This document shows positions 37,213 to 46,308 of a stretch of DNA of 64,000 nt, one piece after another. Each line of letters opens with the position of its first letter. Positions within the stretch are counted from its first letter, which is position 1. Origin of the DNA: Kitasatospora purpeofusca (GTDB taxonomy: Bacteria > Actinomycetota > Actinomycetes > Streptomycetales > Streptomycetaceae); contig NZ_JODS01000030.1 of NCBI RefSeq assembly GCF_000718025.1, positions 1-64,000 of the forward strand, written 5' to 3'. Under the pieces are notes generated by a model. That model saw nothing but the letters and a program-made list of their open reading frames with translations. It ran no database searches and was not told where the DNA came from. The translations under genes and the position numbers were made by a program.

Positions 37213-38838
37213 CTACGGCATCTGGTGGACGAACGGGCCGACCGTGTTGGAGAAGGAGTTCCCGTTGACGGAGTCCCAGTTGGTGGACCAGGTCATCGCG
37301 CCGCGGATGGTCGGCCACTTGGCCGGCGGGACGAAGCTGCCGCAGTTCTTGCCGGTGGCCAGGCAGTCCAGCGCGTTGTTGACGACGCTCGGCGCGACGT
37401 AGCCGCCGCCGGCCGCCTTGCTGGAGGCCGGGACGCCGATGCCGACCTGGTCGGGCCGCAGGCCGCCCTGGATCTGGGTGCAGACCTGCGAGGTGATGAA
37501 GTCGATGGTGCCCTGGGTGTAGACCTTGCCGTCGCAGCCGTTCATGCCGCCCGAGTTGTAGAACTGGGTGTTGACGACGGTCAGGATGTCCTTGGTGTTC
37601 AGCGCCAGCTGGAAGTAGGCGCCCGCGGTGGAGTACATCCCGATGGTCTCCGGGGCCATCGTCAGGACGAAGCCGGGGCCGACCTTGGACTGGAGGCTGT
37701 GCAGGGCGTTGCCCATCTGGGTCGCGTTGACCCCGTTCTCCAGGTCGATGTCGATGCCGTCGAAGCCGTAGTCCTTGATGACGGCGTAGGCGGTGTCGGT
37801 GAAGGCCTGGGCGGCGGCCGCGTCGTTGACCGAGATCGCGCCGTTCTGGCCGCCGATGGAGAGGATGACCTTCTTGCCGGCCGCCTGCTTGGCCTTCACG
37901 TCGGCGCGGAACTGGGCGTCGGTGTAGCCGCCGAGACCGGCCGAGAGCTCGGCGTCCAGCTTGAAGGTGATGGCGCCGGGGCGGTTGGCGACCGAGTCGG
38001 CGAAGGACACCGCGATGATGTCGTACGCGCTCTGGACGTCGCTCAGCTTCTGGAGGTTGTTGCCCTTGTTGTCGAAGTTGTGCCAGTAGCCGGTGACGAC
38101 GTGCTTGGGCAGGCCGGTGGTCGGGTTGCCGGTGCTGGTCGCGGTGGGCGTCGGGGTCGCGGTCTGGGTCGGCGTGGCGGTCGCGGTCGGCGTGGCGGTC
38201 GCCGTGGGGGTGGCGGTCGCGGTCGGGGTCGTGGTCGCCGTGGGGGTGGCGGTCGCCGTGGGCGTCGGCGTGGGGGTGGCGGTCGGGCTCGGGGTGGAGG
38301 TGCCGCCGGGGCCGCTCAGCACCACGTCGTCGGCGAGGTAGGCGCTCTGGCCGTACCAGCCGTGCAGGTAGACGGTGACGCTCCGGGCGCTCGCGCCCGT
38401 GGTGAAGGTGGAGGAGAGCTGGTTCCAGCTGTTCTGGTTGGACCAGCTGCTCGGGTCGGTGCCGCCGGTGCCGCGGGCGCCGAGGTAGACGTAGGGGCCC
38501 TGGACCCAGGCGCTCAGGGTGTAGCTGGTGTTGGGCAGCACGCTGATGGTCTGCGTGCACTCGGCGGTGTCCGCCGCGCCCGGGGTGGCCTGCAGCGCGC
38601 CCGAGCCGGAGTGGACCGGCGTGGTGACCGCGCTCGCGGAGCCGGTACAGGTCCAGCCGCCCAGCGAGCCGTCGAAGCCGCCGTTGGCGACGAGGTTCCC
38701 GGCGGCCGCGTTGGCACCCCCGGCGAAGAGGGCGAGGCCGGTGCCGGCCAGGGCCAGGGCGGTGGCGCCGGCCGCGAGGACCGGGACGGGGCCGCGGCGG
38801 CGCTTGTGCGACGCGGGCCGGTTCAGCGTACGGGCCAT
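37213..38838 (-). CDS. Secreted chitinase, GH18, with N-terminal carbohydrate-binding domain
   Basis: 541 aa. A signal peptide (to ANAA, about residue 46) is followed by a beta-sandwich carbohydrate-binding domain (about 47-175). A Thr-Pro repeat linker (about 178-240) joins the GH18 barrel (about 245-541). The catalytic motif DGIDIDLE near residue 360 supplies the proton donor Glu, and SIGGQNG is the second conserved strand. The enzyme degrades chitin outside the cell. Its promoter carries a DasR-type operator at 38973-38984, so repression relieved by glucosamine-6-phosphate is expected. Confidence 0.94.
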   Translation of the reverse strand: MARTLNRPASHKRRRGPVPVLAAGATALALAGTGLALFAGGANAAAGNLVANGGFDGSLGGWTCTGSASAVTTPVHSGSGALQATPGAADTAECTQTISVLPNTSYTLSAWVQGPYVYLGARGTGGTDPSSWSNQNSWNQLSSTFTTGASARSVTVYLHGWYGQSAYLADDVVLSGPGGTSTPSPTATPTPTPTATATPTATTTPTATATPTATATPTATATPTQTATPTPTATSTGNPTTGLPKHVVTGYWHNFDNKGNNLQKLSDVQSAYDIIAVSFADSVANRPGAITFKLDAELSAGLGGYTDAQFRADVKAKQAAGKKVILSIGGQNGAISVNDAAAAQAFTDTAYAVIKDYGFDGIDIDLENGVNATQMGNALHSLQSKVGPGFVLTMAPETIGMYSTAGAYFQLALNTKDILTVVNTQFYNSGGMNGCDGKVYTQGTIDFITSQVCTQIQGGLRPDQVGIGVPASSKAAGGGYVAPSVVNNALDCLATGKNCGSFVPPAKWPTIRGAMTWSTNWDSVNGNSFSNTVGPFVHQMP

Positions 38839-38972
38839 GGAGGTGCGCTCCTGTGGGGGAGGAGCGGCCGCCGCGGTGGGGGGCGCGGCGGCCGCGTGTG
38901 GGGGAGGGGAGGTCCGCAGTACTGCCTCGAGAGGGGCGGTTCCGGTACGCCGTTCCGCCCTGGCACAAAAGC

Positions 38973-38984
38973 TGGACTAGACCA
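38973..38984 (-). promoter_or_regulatory. dre, DasR-responsive element
   Basis: TGGACTAGACCA, read on the chitinase strand as TGGTCTAGTCCA, matches 11 of 12 bases of the consensus palindrome TGGTCTAGACCA for DasR. It lies 135 bp upstream of the chitinase start, between a TTGACG -35 and the expected -10, a repressing position. Confidence 0.85.
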
Positions 38985-39021
38985 TTGGGGGTCGTCAAGC
39001 ATTGAACCGTCGGCTTACGGA

Positions 39022-39033
39022 TTCCTTAAGGAA
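39022..39033. promoter_or_regulatory. 12-bp palindrome
   Basis: TTCCTTAAGGAA is a perfect palindrome in GC-rich DNA, 224 bp upstream of the prenyl-transferase start and 38 bp from the DasR-type site. Possible operator; no linked regulator. Confidence 0.4.
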
Positions 39034-39256
39034 GGAGAGACCGTTCCGTATCCGGCCGCCGGGCGTTCCCCCGGCCGCCCCCGGGGCGCCGCGCGGGTAC
39101 GTTCCGGCCATCCGCGCCCGGCCCGCGGCGACAGAGTCCGCACAGGACCGTGACCCTCCCGCGACCTGCGGCTTTCCCTGCCGCCACAGCGCGGGAGTAG
39201 GCTGCGCCGGGGGTTCTGAAGCACCCGCTGAAGTGAGCACGGAGGGGCCGAAAACC

Positions 39257-40051
39257 ATGGGTCTGCGCGATGTCGTCGAACGCACGCCGGGTCTGCGCGT
39301 CCTGCTGGACGGGATGTACGGCCTCTACGGTCGCCGGGTCGAGGTGCACCTCGCCCGCACCCCGCACCACATCGGGGTGATCCTCGACGGCAACCGCCGG
39401 TGGGCCAAGGCGACCGGCGGCTCCACCGCGTACGGCCACCAGCGCGGCGCCGACAAGATCAGCGAGTTCCTCGGCTGGTGCGACGAGACCCACGTCAAGG
39501 TCGTCACCCTGTGGATGCTCTCCACCGACAACCTCTCCCGCCCGGCCGACGAACTGGTGCCGCTGCTCGGCATCATCGAGGACGCCGTCACCGGCCTGGC
39601 CGCCGCCCGCCGCTGGCGGGTCCACCCGGTCGGCGCGCTGGACCTGCTGCCGCAGCACACCGCCGACGTCCTGAAGCGCGCCGCCGACGAGACCGCGGGC
39701 ATCGAGGGCATCACGGTCAACGTGGCCGTCGGCTACGGCGGCCGGCACGAGATCGCCGACGCCGTCCGCTCGCTGCTCCAGGAGCACGCCGGCCGGGGCA
39801 CCTCGATCGAGGAGCTGGCCGAGGTCCTGGACGTCGAGCACATCGCCGAGCACCTGTACACCAAGGGGCAGCCCGACCCGGACCTGGTGATCCGCACCTC
39901 GGGCGAGCAGCGGCTGTCCGGCTTCCTGCTCTGGCAGAGCGCGCACAGCGAGTTCTACTTCTGCGAGGCGTACTGGCCGGCCTTCCGCAAGGTGGACTTC
40001 CTGCGGGCGCTGCGCGCCTTCGAGCAGCGCAACCGGCGGCTGGGGCTCTGA
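39257..40051 (+). CDS. uppS: cis-Prenyl transferase (UppS-like, short-chain type)
   Basis: 264 aa. It condenses isopentenyl diphosphate units with cis geometry. D44 in VILDGNRRWAK is the catalytic aspartate, and DLVIRTSGEQRLSGFLLWQS plus the Glu of EFYFCEAYWPAF match the family. Most Streptomyces carry two such enzymes, one for decaprenyl or undecaprenyl chains and one for shorter Z-products; the leading sequence MGLRDVVERTPG is of the second, Rv1086-like kind. The ATG at 39257 has GGAGGGG 10 nt upstream. Confidence 0.88.
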   Translation: MGLRDVVERTPGLRVLLDGMYGLYGRRVEVHLARTPHHIGVILDGNRRWAKATGGSTAYGHQRGADKISEFLGWCDETHVKVVTLWMLSTDNLSRPADELVPLLGIIEDAVTGLAAARRWRVHPVGALDLLPQHTADVLKRAADETAGIEGITVNVAVGYGGRHEIADAVRSLLQEHAGRGTSIEELAEVLDVEHIAEHLYTKGQPDPDLVIRTSGEQRLSGFLLWQSAHSEFYFCEAYWPAFRKVDFLRALRAFEQRNRRLGL

Positions 40052-40396
40052 CCGGGGGCGTCGGCCCCGCGACGGGGAGCGGCGTCTTCGCGAGCCGGGG
40101 GCGGTGCCCTCGCGACGCGTCCGGGAGCAGTGCCCGCCGGGGCGACGGGGAGCGGTGTCCGCCGGAGTGACGGGAGCGGCGTCCGCCGGGGCGTCGGGAT
40201 TGACCGCCGTAAGAGCTGGCCTACCCGGTGGCAGGGCGAGGCCAAACGTTCACCCGCAATGATCCGTCAGTTCTCCGGGGGCGCGAATGCACCGCCCCCC
40301 GCCTGGGAATACTCCGATCAGACCGGCTCCGAGGCCACCGGGGCAGCGGGGCCGGCTTGCCGCGGATGACGCAGGGTCATCCGCCCTGGAGGCCTA
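40052..40396. other. Intergenic region with degenerate repeats
   Basis: About 345 bp. The first half (40070-40196) is built of imperfect repeats of GGGAGCGGCGTCCGCCGG-like units and has no credible gene. The second half presumably holds the promoter of the PhoH gene. Confidence 0.45.
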
Positions 40397-41731
40397 GTGG
40401 TCAGTTCCAAGAGCCGCCGGACACCAGACCGGCGGACGTACGTTCTCGACACCAGTGTGCTGCTGGCGGACCCGCTGGCGATGACCCGTTTCGAGGAGCA
40501 CGAGGTCGTCCTCCCCGTGGTCGTGGTCACCGAGCTGGAGGCCAAGCGGCACCATCCGGAGCTGGGCTACTTCGCCCGCCAGGCGCTGCGGCTGCTCGAC
40601 GACTTCCGGATCCGCTTCGGGCGTCTGGACGAGCCGATCCCGGTCGGCGAGCTCGGCGGCTCCATCCGGGTCGAGCTCAACCACTCGGACACCTCGATAC
40701 TGCCGGTCGGCTACCGGGCCGGCGGCGGCGAGGCCGACACCCGGATCCTCGCGGTCGCCCGCAACCTGCAGGCCGAGGGGTACGACGTCACCGTCGTCTC
40801 CAAGGACCTCCCGCTGCGCATCAAGGCGTCCTCGGTGGGCCTGCTCGCCGAGGAGTACCGCGCCGAGCTCGCGATCACCTCCGGCTGGACCGGCATGGCC
40901 GAGCTGCACGTGGCCGCCGACGACGTGGACGCGCTGTTCGCCGCCGGCCACGACGCCGGCGTCGACGTCACCGGCGCCGACGAACTGCCCGTGCACACCG
41001 GACTCGTCCTCACCTCCGAGCGCGGCAAGGCCCTGGGTCGCGTCACCGGCGACGGCCGGGTGCGCCTGGTGCGCGGCGAGCGCGAGGCCTTCGGCCTGCG
41101 CGGGCGCAGCGCCGAGCAGCGGGTGGCGCTGGACCTGCTGCTGGACCCGGAGGTCGGGATCGTCTCGCTGGGCGGTCGGGCCGGTACGGGGAAGTCTGCG
41201 CTGGCGCTGTGCGCGGGGCTGGAGGCGGTCCTGGAGCGCCAGCAGCACCGCAAGGTGATGGTGTTCCGGCCGCTGTACGCGGTCGGCGGCCAGGAGCTGG
41301 GCTACCTGCCGGGTTCCGAGTCGGAGAAGATGAGCCCCTGGGCGCAGGCGGTCTTCGACACCCTGTCGGCCGTCACCACCCCGGACGTGATCGAGGAGGT
41401 CATCTCCCGGGGGATGCTGGAGGTCCTGCCGCTGACCCACATCCGGGGGCGTTCCCTGCACGACGCCTTCGTGATCGTGGACGAGGCGCAGTCGCTGGAG
41501 CGCAACGTCCTGCTGACGGTGCTCTCCCGGATCGGCCAGGGCTCGCGGGTGGTCCTCACCCACGACGTCGCCCAGCGCGACAACCTCCGGGTCGGCCGCT
41601 ACGACGGCGTCGTCGCCGTGGTCGAGAAGCTCAAGGGCCACCCGCTGTTCGCCCACATCACCCTGACCCGCTCGGAGCGCTCGCCGATCGCGGCGCTGGT
41701 GACGGAGATGCTGGAGGACGTTCAGCCCTGA
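40397..41731 (+). CDS. PIN-PhoH fusion ATPase (PhoH2)
   Basis: 444 aa. The N-terminal PIN nuclease domain (about 12-140) starts with [15 protein letters not shown] (D18) and includes TELEAKRHH and the later acidic residues. The C-terminal PhoH domain (about 225-444) has Walker [14 protein letters not shown] and Walker [12 protein letters not shown]. In mycobacteria this fusion is an RNA helicase with ribonuclease activity, made beside an antitoxin-like PhoAT. No such small partner is evident upstream here. The GTG at 40397 has GGAGG close by (spacing 4-5). Confidence 0.9.
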   Translation: MVSSKSRRTPDRRTYVLDTSVLLADPLAMTRFEEHEVVLPVVVVTELEAKRHHPELGYFARQALRLLDDFRIRFGRLDEPIPVGELGGSIRVELNHSDTSILPVGYRAGGGEADTRILAVARNLQAEGYDVTVVSKDLPLRIKASSVGLLAEEYRAELAITSGWTGMAELHVAADDVDALFAAGHDAGVDVTGADELPVHTGLVLTSERGKALGRVTGDGRVRLVRGEREAFGLRGRSAEQRVALDLLLDPEVGIVSLGGRAGTGKSALALCAGLEAVLERQQHRKVMVFRPLYAVGGQELGYLPGSESEKMSPWAQAVFDTLSAVTTPDVIEEVISRGMLEVLPLTHIRGRSLHDAFVIVDEAQSLERNVLLTVLSRIGQGSRVVLTHDVAQRDNLRVGRYDGVVAVVEKLKGHPLFAHITLTRSERSPIAALVTEMLEDVQP

Positions 41732-42196
41732 TCCGGACTTTCCGGACTTACCGGAATCCAATGGGCAGTTAGGGACAAAACAGTCAATTCCCGGTATAGG
41801 GCCCGCTCCTGAGGGAGCGGGCCCTTGTCCCTTTCATCACATCGCGTGCTTTCTGTCCGGTGAACGCCAGTACGGTGAATGTGACATCCGCCACGCAACA
41901 GGGAATTGCGTCGACAGTGCCCGGTGCGGCATGGTGAGGGTTCTGTCAGGCCCCGCGTACGGCATGGCAGGGCTTCCGGGAGACCGGAGGTCCGGCCCGG
42001 ACGGTCCACCAACTCCGGTCAGTGGGCGCACAATTGAAGACCTGAGCCGTACGCCGCCCGATCACAACGCCCGGTCGCCTCACCTCGACCGGACGCCGGG
42101 TCAGTACCTCCCGTGACCAGCACCGTACGGAGGGCAGCGCCAAGGGGCATGTTGCGCCTGTACGGTCACGCGTGGGCGATGCTGGAAGGAATCCAT
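41732..42196. other. Intergenic region before the SLT-domain gene
   Basis: About 465 bp; it contains the terminator 41771-41832. The rest is a long putative 5' leader of the SLT gene. I looked for a ydaO/c-di-AMP riboswitch, common before cell-wall hydrolase genes in Streptomyces, and did not find its conserved loops. Confidence 0.45.
41771..41832 (+). terminator. Two-tier terminator after the PhoH gene
   Basis: The inner stem GGGCCCGCTCC (41799-41809) pairs with 41814-41824. An outer pair AGGGACAA (41771-41778) and TTGTCCCT (41825-41832) can stack beneath it after an internal loop. A T-rich tract follows. Confidence 0.85.
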
Positions 42197-42967
42197 GTGA
42201 CTCGGATCTCGGTCCGGGGAGTCGCTGTCGCCTCCGCCACCGCCGTCACCGCTGTCGGCGCCGTGGTTGGTATGGGCGCGGGCAGCGAGGCAAAGACGAC
42301 GCAGACGGTCGACGTCGCCGGCGCGACGCTGCTTGCCGAAGTCCCCTCCGGCGCCCAGGCGCAGACCATCAGCGACAACATCGGCTCGCAGGCGACCGCC
42401 CAGCAGGCCGCTGCCGACGCCGCCGCCAAGGCTGCCGCGGAGCAGAAGGCCGCCGAGGAGGCAGCGCGCCAGCAGGCCGCCGCCGAGGCGCAGGCCAAGG
42501 CCGACGCCGCCGCCAAGGAGGCCGCCGACGCTGCCGCCAAGGTCGAGGCGGACAAGGCCGCGAAGGCCGCCGAGGAGAAGCGGAAGGCCGACGAGGCCGC
42601 CGCGAACCGCTCCAAGGCGCGTTCGGCGATGGCCGCCACCGACAGCACCCCGGCTACCCCGCCGGTCTCGGTCAGCCCCGGTTCGGTGCAGGAGCTGGCC
42701 CAGCAGATCATCGGCAGCGACTCGCAGTTCCAGTGCTTCAGCCAGATCGTGAAGCGCGAGAGCGGCTGGAACTACACCGCCACCAACAAGAGCTCCGGCG
42801 CGTACGGCCTGGTCCAGGCGCTGCCCGGCTCGAAGATGGCCTCGGCCGGCGCCGACTGGCGCACCAACCCGGCCACCCAGATCCAGTGGGGTCTCGGCTA
42901 CATGAACAGCCGCTACGGCAGCCCCTGTGGCGCCTGGTCGTTCTGGCAGTCGCACCACTGGTACTAG
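42197..42967 (+). CDS. Secreted lytic-transglycosylase-like (SLT) protein
   Basis: 256 aa. A signal peptide precedes an Ala/Lys/Glu-rich coiled coil (about residues 65-140). A C-terminal domain (about 165-256) follows, with CFSQIVKRESGWNYTATNKS and SSGAYGLVQALPGSKM; the Glu of KRESGW is the likely catalytic acid. A cysteine pair (QFQCFSQ, GSPCGAW) may form a disulfide. It probably cuts peptidoglycan glycan strands. The GTG at 42197 has GGAAGGA 7 nt upstream; the open frame extends 28 codons further but lacks a site. Confidence 0.88.
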   Translation: MTRISVRGVAVASATAVTAVGAVVGMGAGSEAKTTQTVDVAGATLLAEVPSGAQAQTISDNIGSQATAQQAAADAAAKAAAEQKAAEEAARQQAAAEAQAKADAAAKEAADAAAKVEADKAAKAAEEKRKADEAAANRSKARSAMAATDSTPATPPVSVSPGSVQELAQQIIGSDSQFQCFSQIVKRESGWNYTATNKSSGAYGLVQALPGSKMASAGADWRTNPATQIQWGLGYMNSRYGSPCGAWSFWQSHHWY

Positions 42968-43454
42968 GAACGCCCGCCGCGGCCCCCCGATCACGATCGG
43001 GGGGCCGCGGTATTTCGCTTTTCCGGGGTCCGTCGGTTGTTTGCCTGTGGCTCTGCTTGCCCGTTGGCCCGGTCGCCCGTCGGTCCGGGGAGCGGGCCGC
43101 GCCGCCCGGGTGGCGCTGACCATTGCGCCACGGGCGGTGCGGTCCTGGTGCGGACGCGGGGACGGGGAGGGGTCCTGGTGACTCCCCGCCCGGCCGGTCC
43201 GCCGACAGTTGGCTCCTGGTTCCCGCCCGACTCCTCCCCGCTGTCCCGTGCCTGAAACCACCGGGGACATGATGGTTTGCCCCGGAATCGTCCCCTGTCC
43301 GACCAGCCCCGCGCCGCAAGAACCCGGGCGGATCCCGCTCGCCGGGCGGACTCACCGCACCGCGGCCGGGTAGCGTCTATCCCTGACGGCCGTGGCGGGA
43401 CCCACGGCGTGCCGCCGCACCGGGCGGCTCCGGCGGGGAGAAGTGGTAGCGAGC
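42968..43454. other. Intergenic region between SLT and AI-2E genes
   Basis: About 490 bp. Beyond the terminator (42977-43010) I see no gene or convincing regulatory repeat. Confidence 0.45.
42977..43010 (+). terminator. Intrinsic terminator after the SLT gene
   Basis: A 16-bp perfect stem (42977-42992 with 42995-43010) is followed by TATTTCGCTTTT. Confidence 0.9.
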
Positions 43455-44945
43455 ATGGCGCGGGGCGGAAAGGCCTTCAAGGCCGTGGCCAAGGGCATGG
43501 CCGTGGTGGCGAGCGCGGCCGCCGTCATCGAACGGCGCCGACGGGCCGCGATGGCGGCCGACTTCCACGAGACCCTCCACCCGGTGAGCCAGGTGGATCC
43601 GGTGGGCCCGGTGGATCCGGCGGCGGCTCCGGCCGGCCGTCCGCTGCCCGGTCCGCGCGCGGCCGCCGTGCCCGCGGAGGCGGCCGTCGTACCGGCCGGG
43701 CCGTCCGGTCCGGCCGCCGCGCCCGTCCCGGTGGCCGCACCGCCCGCCTCCGCCGCCGCCCCCGCGCCGGTCGCCGCTCCCGCCGCCGCCCCGCTGCCCC
43801 CGCACGGCCACTTCGGCCGGCCCGCCACCCCGGCTGAGGCGGTGCCGTGGAGCCTGCGGGTCGCCGCCGAGTCCACCTGGCGGCTGCTGCTGCTCGGTGC
43901 CGCGCTCTACGTCGTCTTCTACATCGTCGACATGCTGCGGCTGGTCGCCTTCGCGGTGCTCGCCTCGCTGCTGATCTCCGCGCTGCTGGAGCCCACCGTC
44001 TCCTGGCTGCGCCGGCACGGGGTCCCGCGCTCGCTCGCCGCCGGCGGGGTGTTCATGAGCGGACTGGCCGGCATCGGGCTGGTCGGCTGGTTCGTGGTCT
44101 GGCAGGTGACCACCAACCTGGAGACCGTCACCAGCAAGGTCAAGGCCGGTGTCGACCAGCTGCGGGACTGGCTGATCACCGGGCCGCTGCACCTGACCGA
44201 GCAGCAGATCACCGACTTCGCCAACCAGATCACCAAGGCGATCAGCACCAACAGCGAGCAGATCACCTCCGCCAGCATCACCGGCGCGCAGATCGCGGTC
44301 GAGGTGCTGACCGCCGTCCTGCTGGCGTTCTTCACCACCTTCTTCCTGCTCTACGACGGCGAGCGGATCTGGAACTGGGCCCTGCGCGGCCTGCCCAGGC
44401 ACTCCCGGTACGCGATGGCCGGCGCGGGCCCCAAGGCGTGGGCCACGCTCACCGCCTACGTCCGCGGCACCGTCTGCGTGGCGTTCATCGACGCGGTCTG
44501 CATCGGCGTCGGGATCCAGCTGCTCGGCGTGCCGATGGCGCTGCCGCTCGCCGTGATCATCTTCCTCGGCGCCTTCGTCCCGCTGGTCGGCGCGCTGGTC
44601 ACGGGCACCGTCGCGGTCCTGATCGCGCTCGTCACCACGACACCGTGGACGGCGCTGATGGTGCTGGTGGTCCTGATCGCGGTCCAGCAGATCGAGGGCC
44701 ACGTCCTCCAGCCGCTGATCCTCGGCCGCGCCGTCCGGGTCCACCCGCTCGGCGTCGTCCTCGGTGTGGCCGCCGGATCGATCATCGGCGGCATCGGCGG
44801 CGCCATCGTCGCCGTCCCCCTGATCGCGGTCACCAACACGGTGGTCACCCACCTCCGCCGCCGCAACGAGGCCGGCCAGGCCGTCTTCACCGCCCTCGAA
44901 GCCGCCCGCGAAGCCGCCACCCGCCCCCATCCCCCCACCCCCTGA
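43455..44945 (+). CDS. AI-2E-family (PerM-like) transporter
   Basis: 496 aa. A long cytoplasmic N-terminus rich in Ala and Pro (about residues 45-125) precedes eight hydrophobic segments of the AI-2E/PerM family. Family blocks include LISALLEPTVSWLRRHGV, FVPLVGALVTG and EGHVLQPLILGRAVRVHPLGV. Substrates in the family include autoinducer-2 and Na+/H+; none can be assigned here. The start is uncertain: ATG 43455 is 14 nt after GGGGAG, while GTG 43443 is only 2 nt after it. Confidence 0.87.
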   Translation: MARGGKAFKAVAKGMAVVASAAAVIERRRRAAMAADFHETLHPVSQVDPVGPVDPAAAPAGRPLPGPRAAAVPAEAAVVPAGPSGPAAAPVPVAAPPASAAAPAPVAAPAAAPLPPHGHFGRPATPAEAVPWSLRVAAESTWRLLLLGAALYVVFYIVDMLRLVAFAVLASLLISALLEPTVSWLRRHGVPRSLAAGGVFMSGLAGIGLVGWFVVWQVTTNLETVTSKVKAGVDQLRDWLITGPLHLTEQQITDFANQITKAISTNSEQITSASITGAQIAVEVLTAVLLAFFTTFFLLYDGERIWNWALRGLPRHSRYAMAGAGPKAWATLTAYVRGTVCVAFIDAVCIGVGIQLLGVPMALPLAVIIFLGAFVPLVGALVTGTVAVLIALVTTTPWTALMVLVVLIAVQQIEGHVLQPLILGRAVRVHPLGVVLGVAAGSIIGGIGGAIVAVPLIAVTNTVVTHLRRRNEAGQAVFTALEAAREAATRPHPPTP

Positions 44946-44956
44946 CCAACCACGCG

Positions 44957-45002
44957 AACGGGCCCTTCGCCCCGGACCGGAGTCCGGGGCGAAGGGCCCG
45001 TT
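44957..45002. terminator. 21-bp convergent terminator
   Basis: A perfect 21-bp stem (44957-44977 with 44982-45002) and a CGGA-type loop lie between the transporter gene and ahpD. Confidence 0.92.
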
Positions 45003-45018
45003 GCGTGGTGGTGCCGGG

Positions 45019-45561
45019 TCAGGCGGTGATGCTCGCCAGGGCGGCCTCGGAGTCGAGGACGCCGGCGACGGCCTGGAGGACGGCGGCGATCTTCATCGAG
45101 GCCTGGACGACCTCGCGGTCGACGCCGGCCTTGCGGAGGACGGCCTCGTGCGAGTCCAGGCACTGGCCGCAGCCGTTGATCGCGGAGACCGCGAAGCACC
45201 AGAGCTCGAAGTCGACCTTCTCGACGCCGGGAGTGCCGATGATGTTCATCCGCAGACCGGCCCGCATGCTGCTGTACTCCTTGTCGGAGAGCAGGTGCAG
45301 CGTCCGGTAGTAGACGTTGTTCATCCCCATGACCGCGGCCGCGCCCTTGGCGGCGTTGTACGCCTCCGGGGAGAGGTTGGCCTTGGCCTCGGGCTCCAGC
45401 TCGCGCAGCACGGCGGGGCTGCGGGTGGCCATCGCGCAGGAGAGCACGGTGCCCCACAGCTGCTGGGCGGGGAGGTCGGAGTTGCCGATGACCGAGCCCA
45501 GGTTGAGCTTGAGGTCCTTGGCGTAGTCCGGGAGGGCGGACTTCAGGTCGTCGAGAGCCAT
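45019..45561 (-). CDS. ahpD: Alkyl hydroperoxidase AhpD
   Basis: 180 aa, the normal length. The redox CxxC is in [19 protein letters not shown], with the assisting Glu and His residues of the AhpD fold. It reduces AhpC in actinomycetes that lack AhpF. It starts 3 nt after the stop of ahpC and is translated with it. The ATG at 45561 overlaps the ahpC tail in TGACCCATGG. Confidence 0.95.
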   Translation of the reverse strand: MALDDLKSALPDYAKDLKLNLGSVIGNSDLPAQQLWGTVLSCAMATRSPAVLRELEPEAKANLSPEAYNAAKGAAAVMGMNNVYYRTLHLLSDKEYSSMRAGLRMNIIGTPGVEKVDFELWCFAVSAINGCGQCLDSHEAVLRKAGVDREVVQASMKIAAVLQAVAGVLDSEAALASITA

Positions 45562-45564
45562 GGG

Positions 45565-46116
45565 TCAGCCGGCCAGCAGGGCCTGGGCGTCGAGGGTGTC
45601 CTCGCCCTTGGTCCAGTTGCAGGGGCACAGCTCGTCGGTCTGCAGGGCGTCCAGCACCCGCAGGACCTCCTTCGGGTTACGGCCGACGGAGCCGGCGGTC
45701 ACCATGACGAACTGGATCTCGTTGTTCGGGTCGACGATGAAGACGGCGCGCTGGGCGGTGCCGTCCGCGGCCTCGACGCCGCAGGCGCGCATCAGGTCGT
45801 GCTTGACGTCGGCCAGCATCGGGAACGGCAGGTCGCGGAGGTCCTTGTGGTCCTTGCGCCAGGCGTGGTGCACGAACTCGGAGTCGCCGGAGACGCCGAG
45901 GATCTGGGCGTCGCGGTCGGCGAACTCGTCGTTCAGCTTGCCGAACGCGGCGATCTCGGTCGGGCAGACGAAGGTGAAGTCCATCGGCCAGAAGAAGACG
46001 ATCTTCCACTTGCCCTCGTAGGACTTGTGGTTGATCTCGGCGAAGGCGTTCGCGGCGTCCAGGTCGACGCAGGCGTTGAGTTCGAACTCGGGGAACTTGT
46101 CACCGATCGTGAGCAC
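45565..46116 (-). CDS. ahpC: Peroxiredoxin AhpC
   Basis: 183 aa. The peroxidatic cysteine is C51 in MDFTFVCPTE, and the resolving cysteine is near the C-terminus in TDELCPCNW. It detoxifies alkyl hydroperoxides and H2O2, being recycled through AhpD. The GTG at 46116 has AGGAGA 8 nt upstream. The promoter region shared with oxyR holds an OxyR-like site, so induction by peroxide is expected. Confidence 0.95.
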   Translation of the reverse strand: MLTIGDKFPEFELNACVDLDAANAFAEINHKSYEGKWKIVFFWPMDFTFVCPTEIAAFGKLNDEFADRDAQILGVSGDSEFVHHAWRKDHKDLRDLPFPMLADVKHDLMRACGVEAADGTAQRAVFIVDPNNEIQFVMVTAGSVGRNPKEVLRVLDALQTDELCPCNWTKGEDTLDAQALLAG

Positions 46117-46204
46117 GTTCGCTTCTCCTGAAGTTGAGACGAGGGGAGTTTGTCCGTTTTGCGGAACGGTCTCCACCATTCCACATCGTGGACTGATCAG
46201 GGAA

Positions 46205-46219
46205 ATAGCTACACTCGAT
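46205..46219. promoter_or_regulatory. OxyR/LysR-type site between ahpC and oxyR
   Basis: ATAG-N7-CGAT (46205-46219) is a near match to the LysR-family dyad ATAG-N7-CTAT bound by OxyR. Flanking copies of ACTGATC occur at about 46192-46198 and 46223-46229, which may extend the site. Confidence 0.6.
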
Positions 46220-46308
46220 GTGACTGATCGGAGAGAGTTATCAACAGTCCCACGCCCCCCTCCCGCCCCGTCCGTCGCAGGGCCTCCGCCCGTAAACCCG
46301 ACGCGGCT

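Larger units (their letters stand above)
38839..39256. other. Divergent promoter region of chitinase and uppS-like gene
   Basis: About 420 bp. It contains the DasR-type site (38973-38984) with TTGACG as a minus-strand -35 at 38993-38998, and the perfect palindrome TTCCTTAAGGAA at 39022-39033. The open frames here are rejected as shadows. Confidence 0.55.

Noticed and set aside
41880..42196. Possible ydaO/c-di-AMP riboswitch upstream of the SLT-domain gene
   Set aside because: The conserved loop sequences of this riboswitch are not recognisable, although the leader is long.
43455..44945. AI-2 quorum-sensing role for the AI-2E-family transporter
   Set aside because: The family is functionally mixed and no luxS or lsr gene is in the window.
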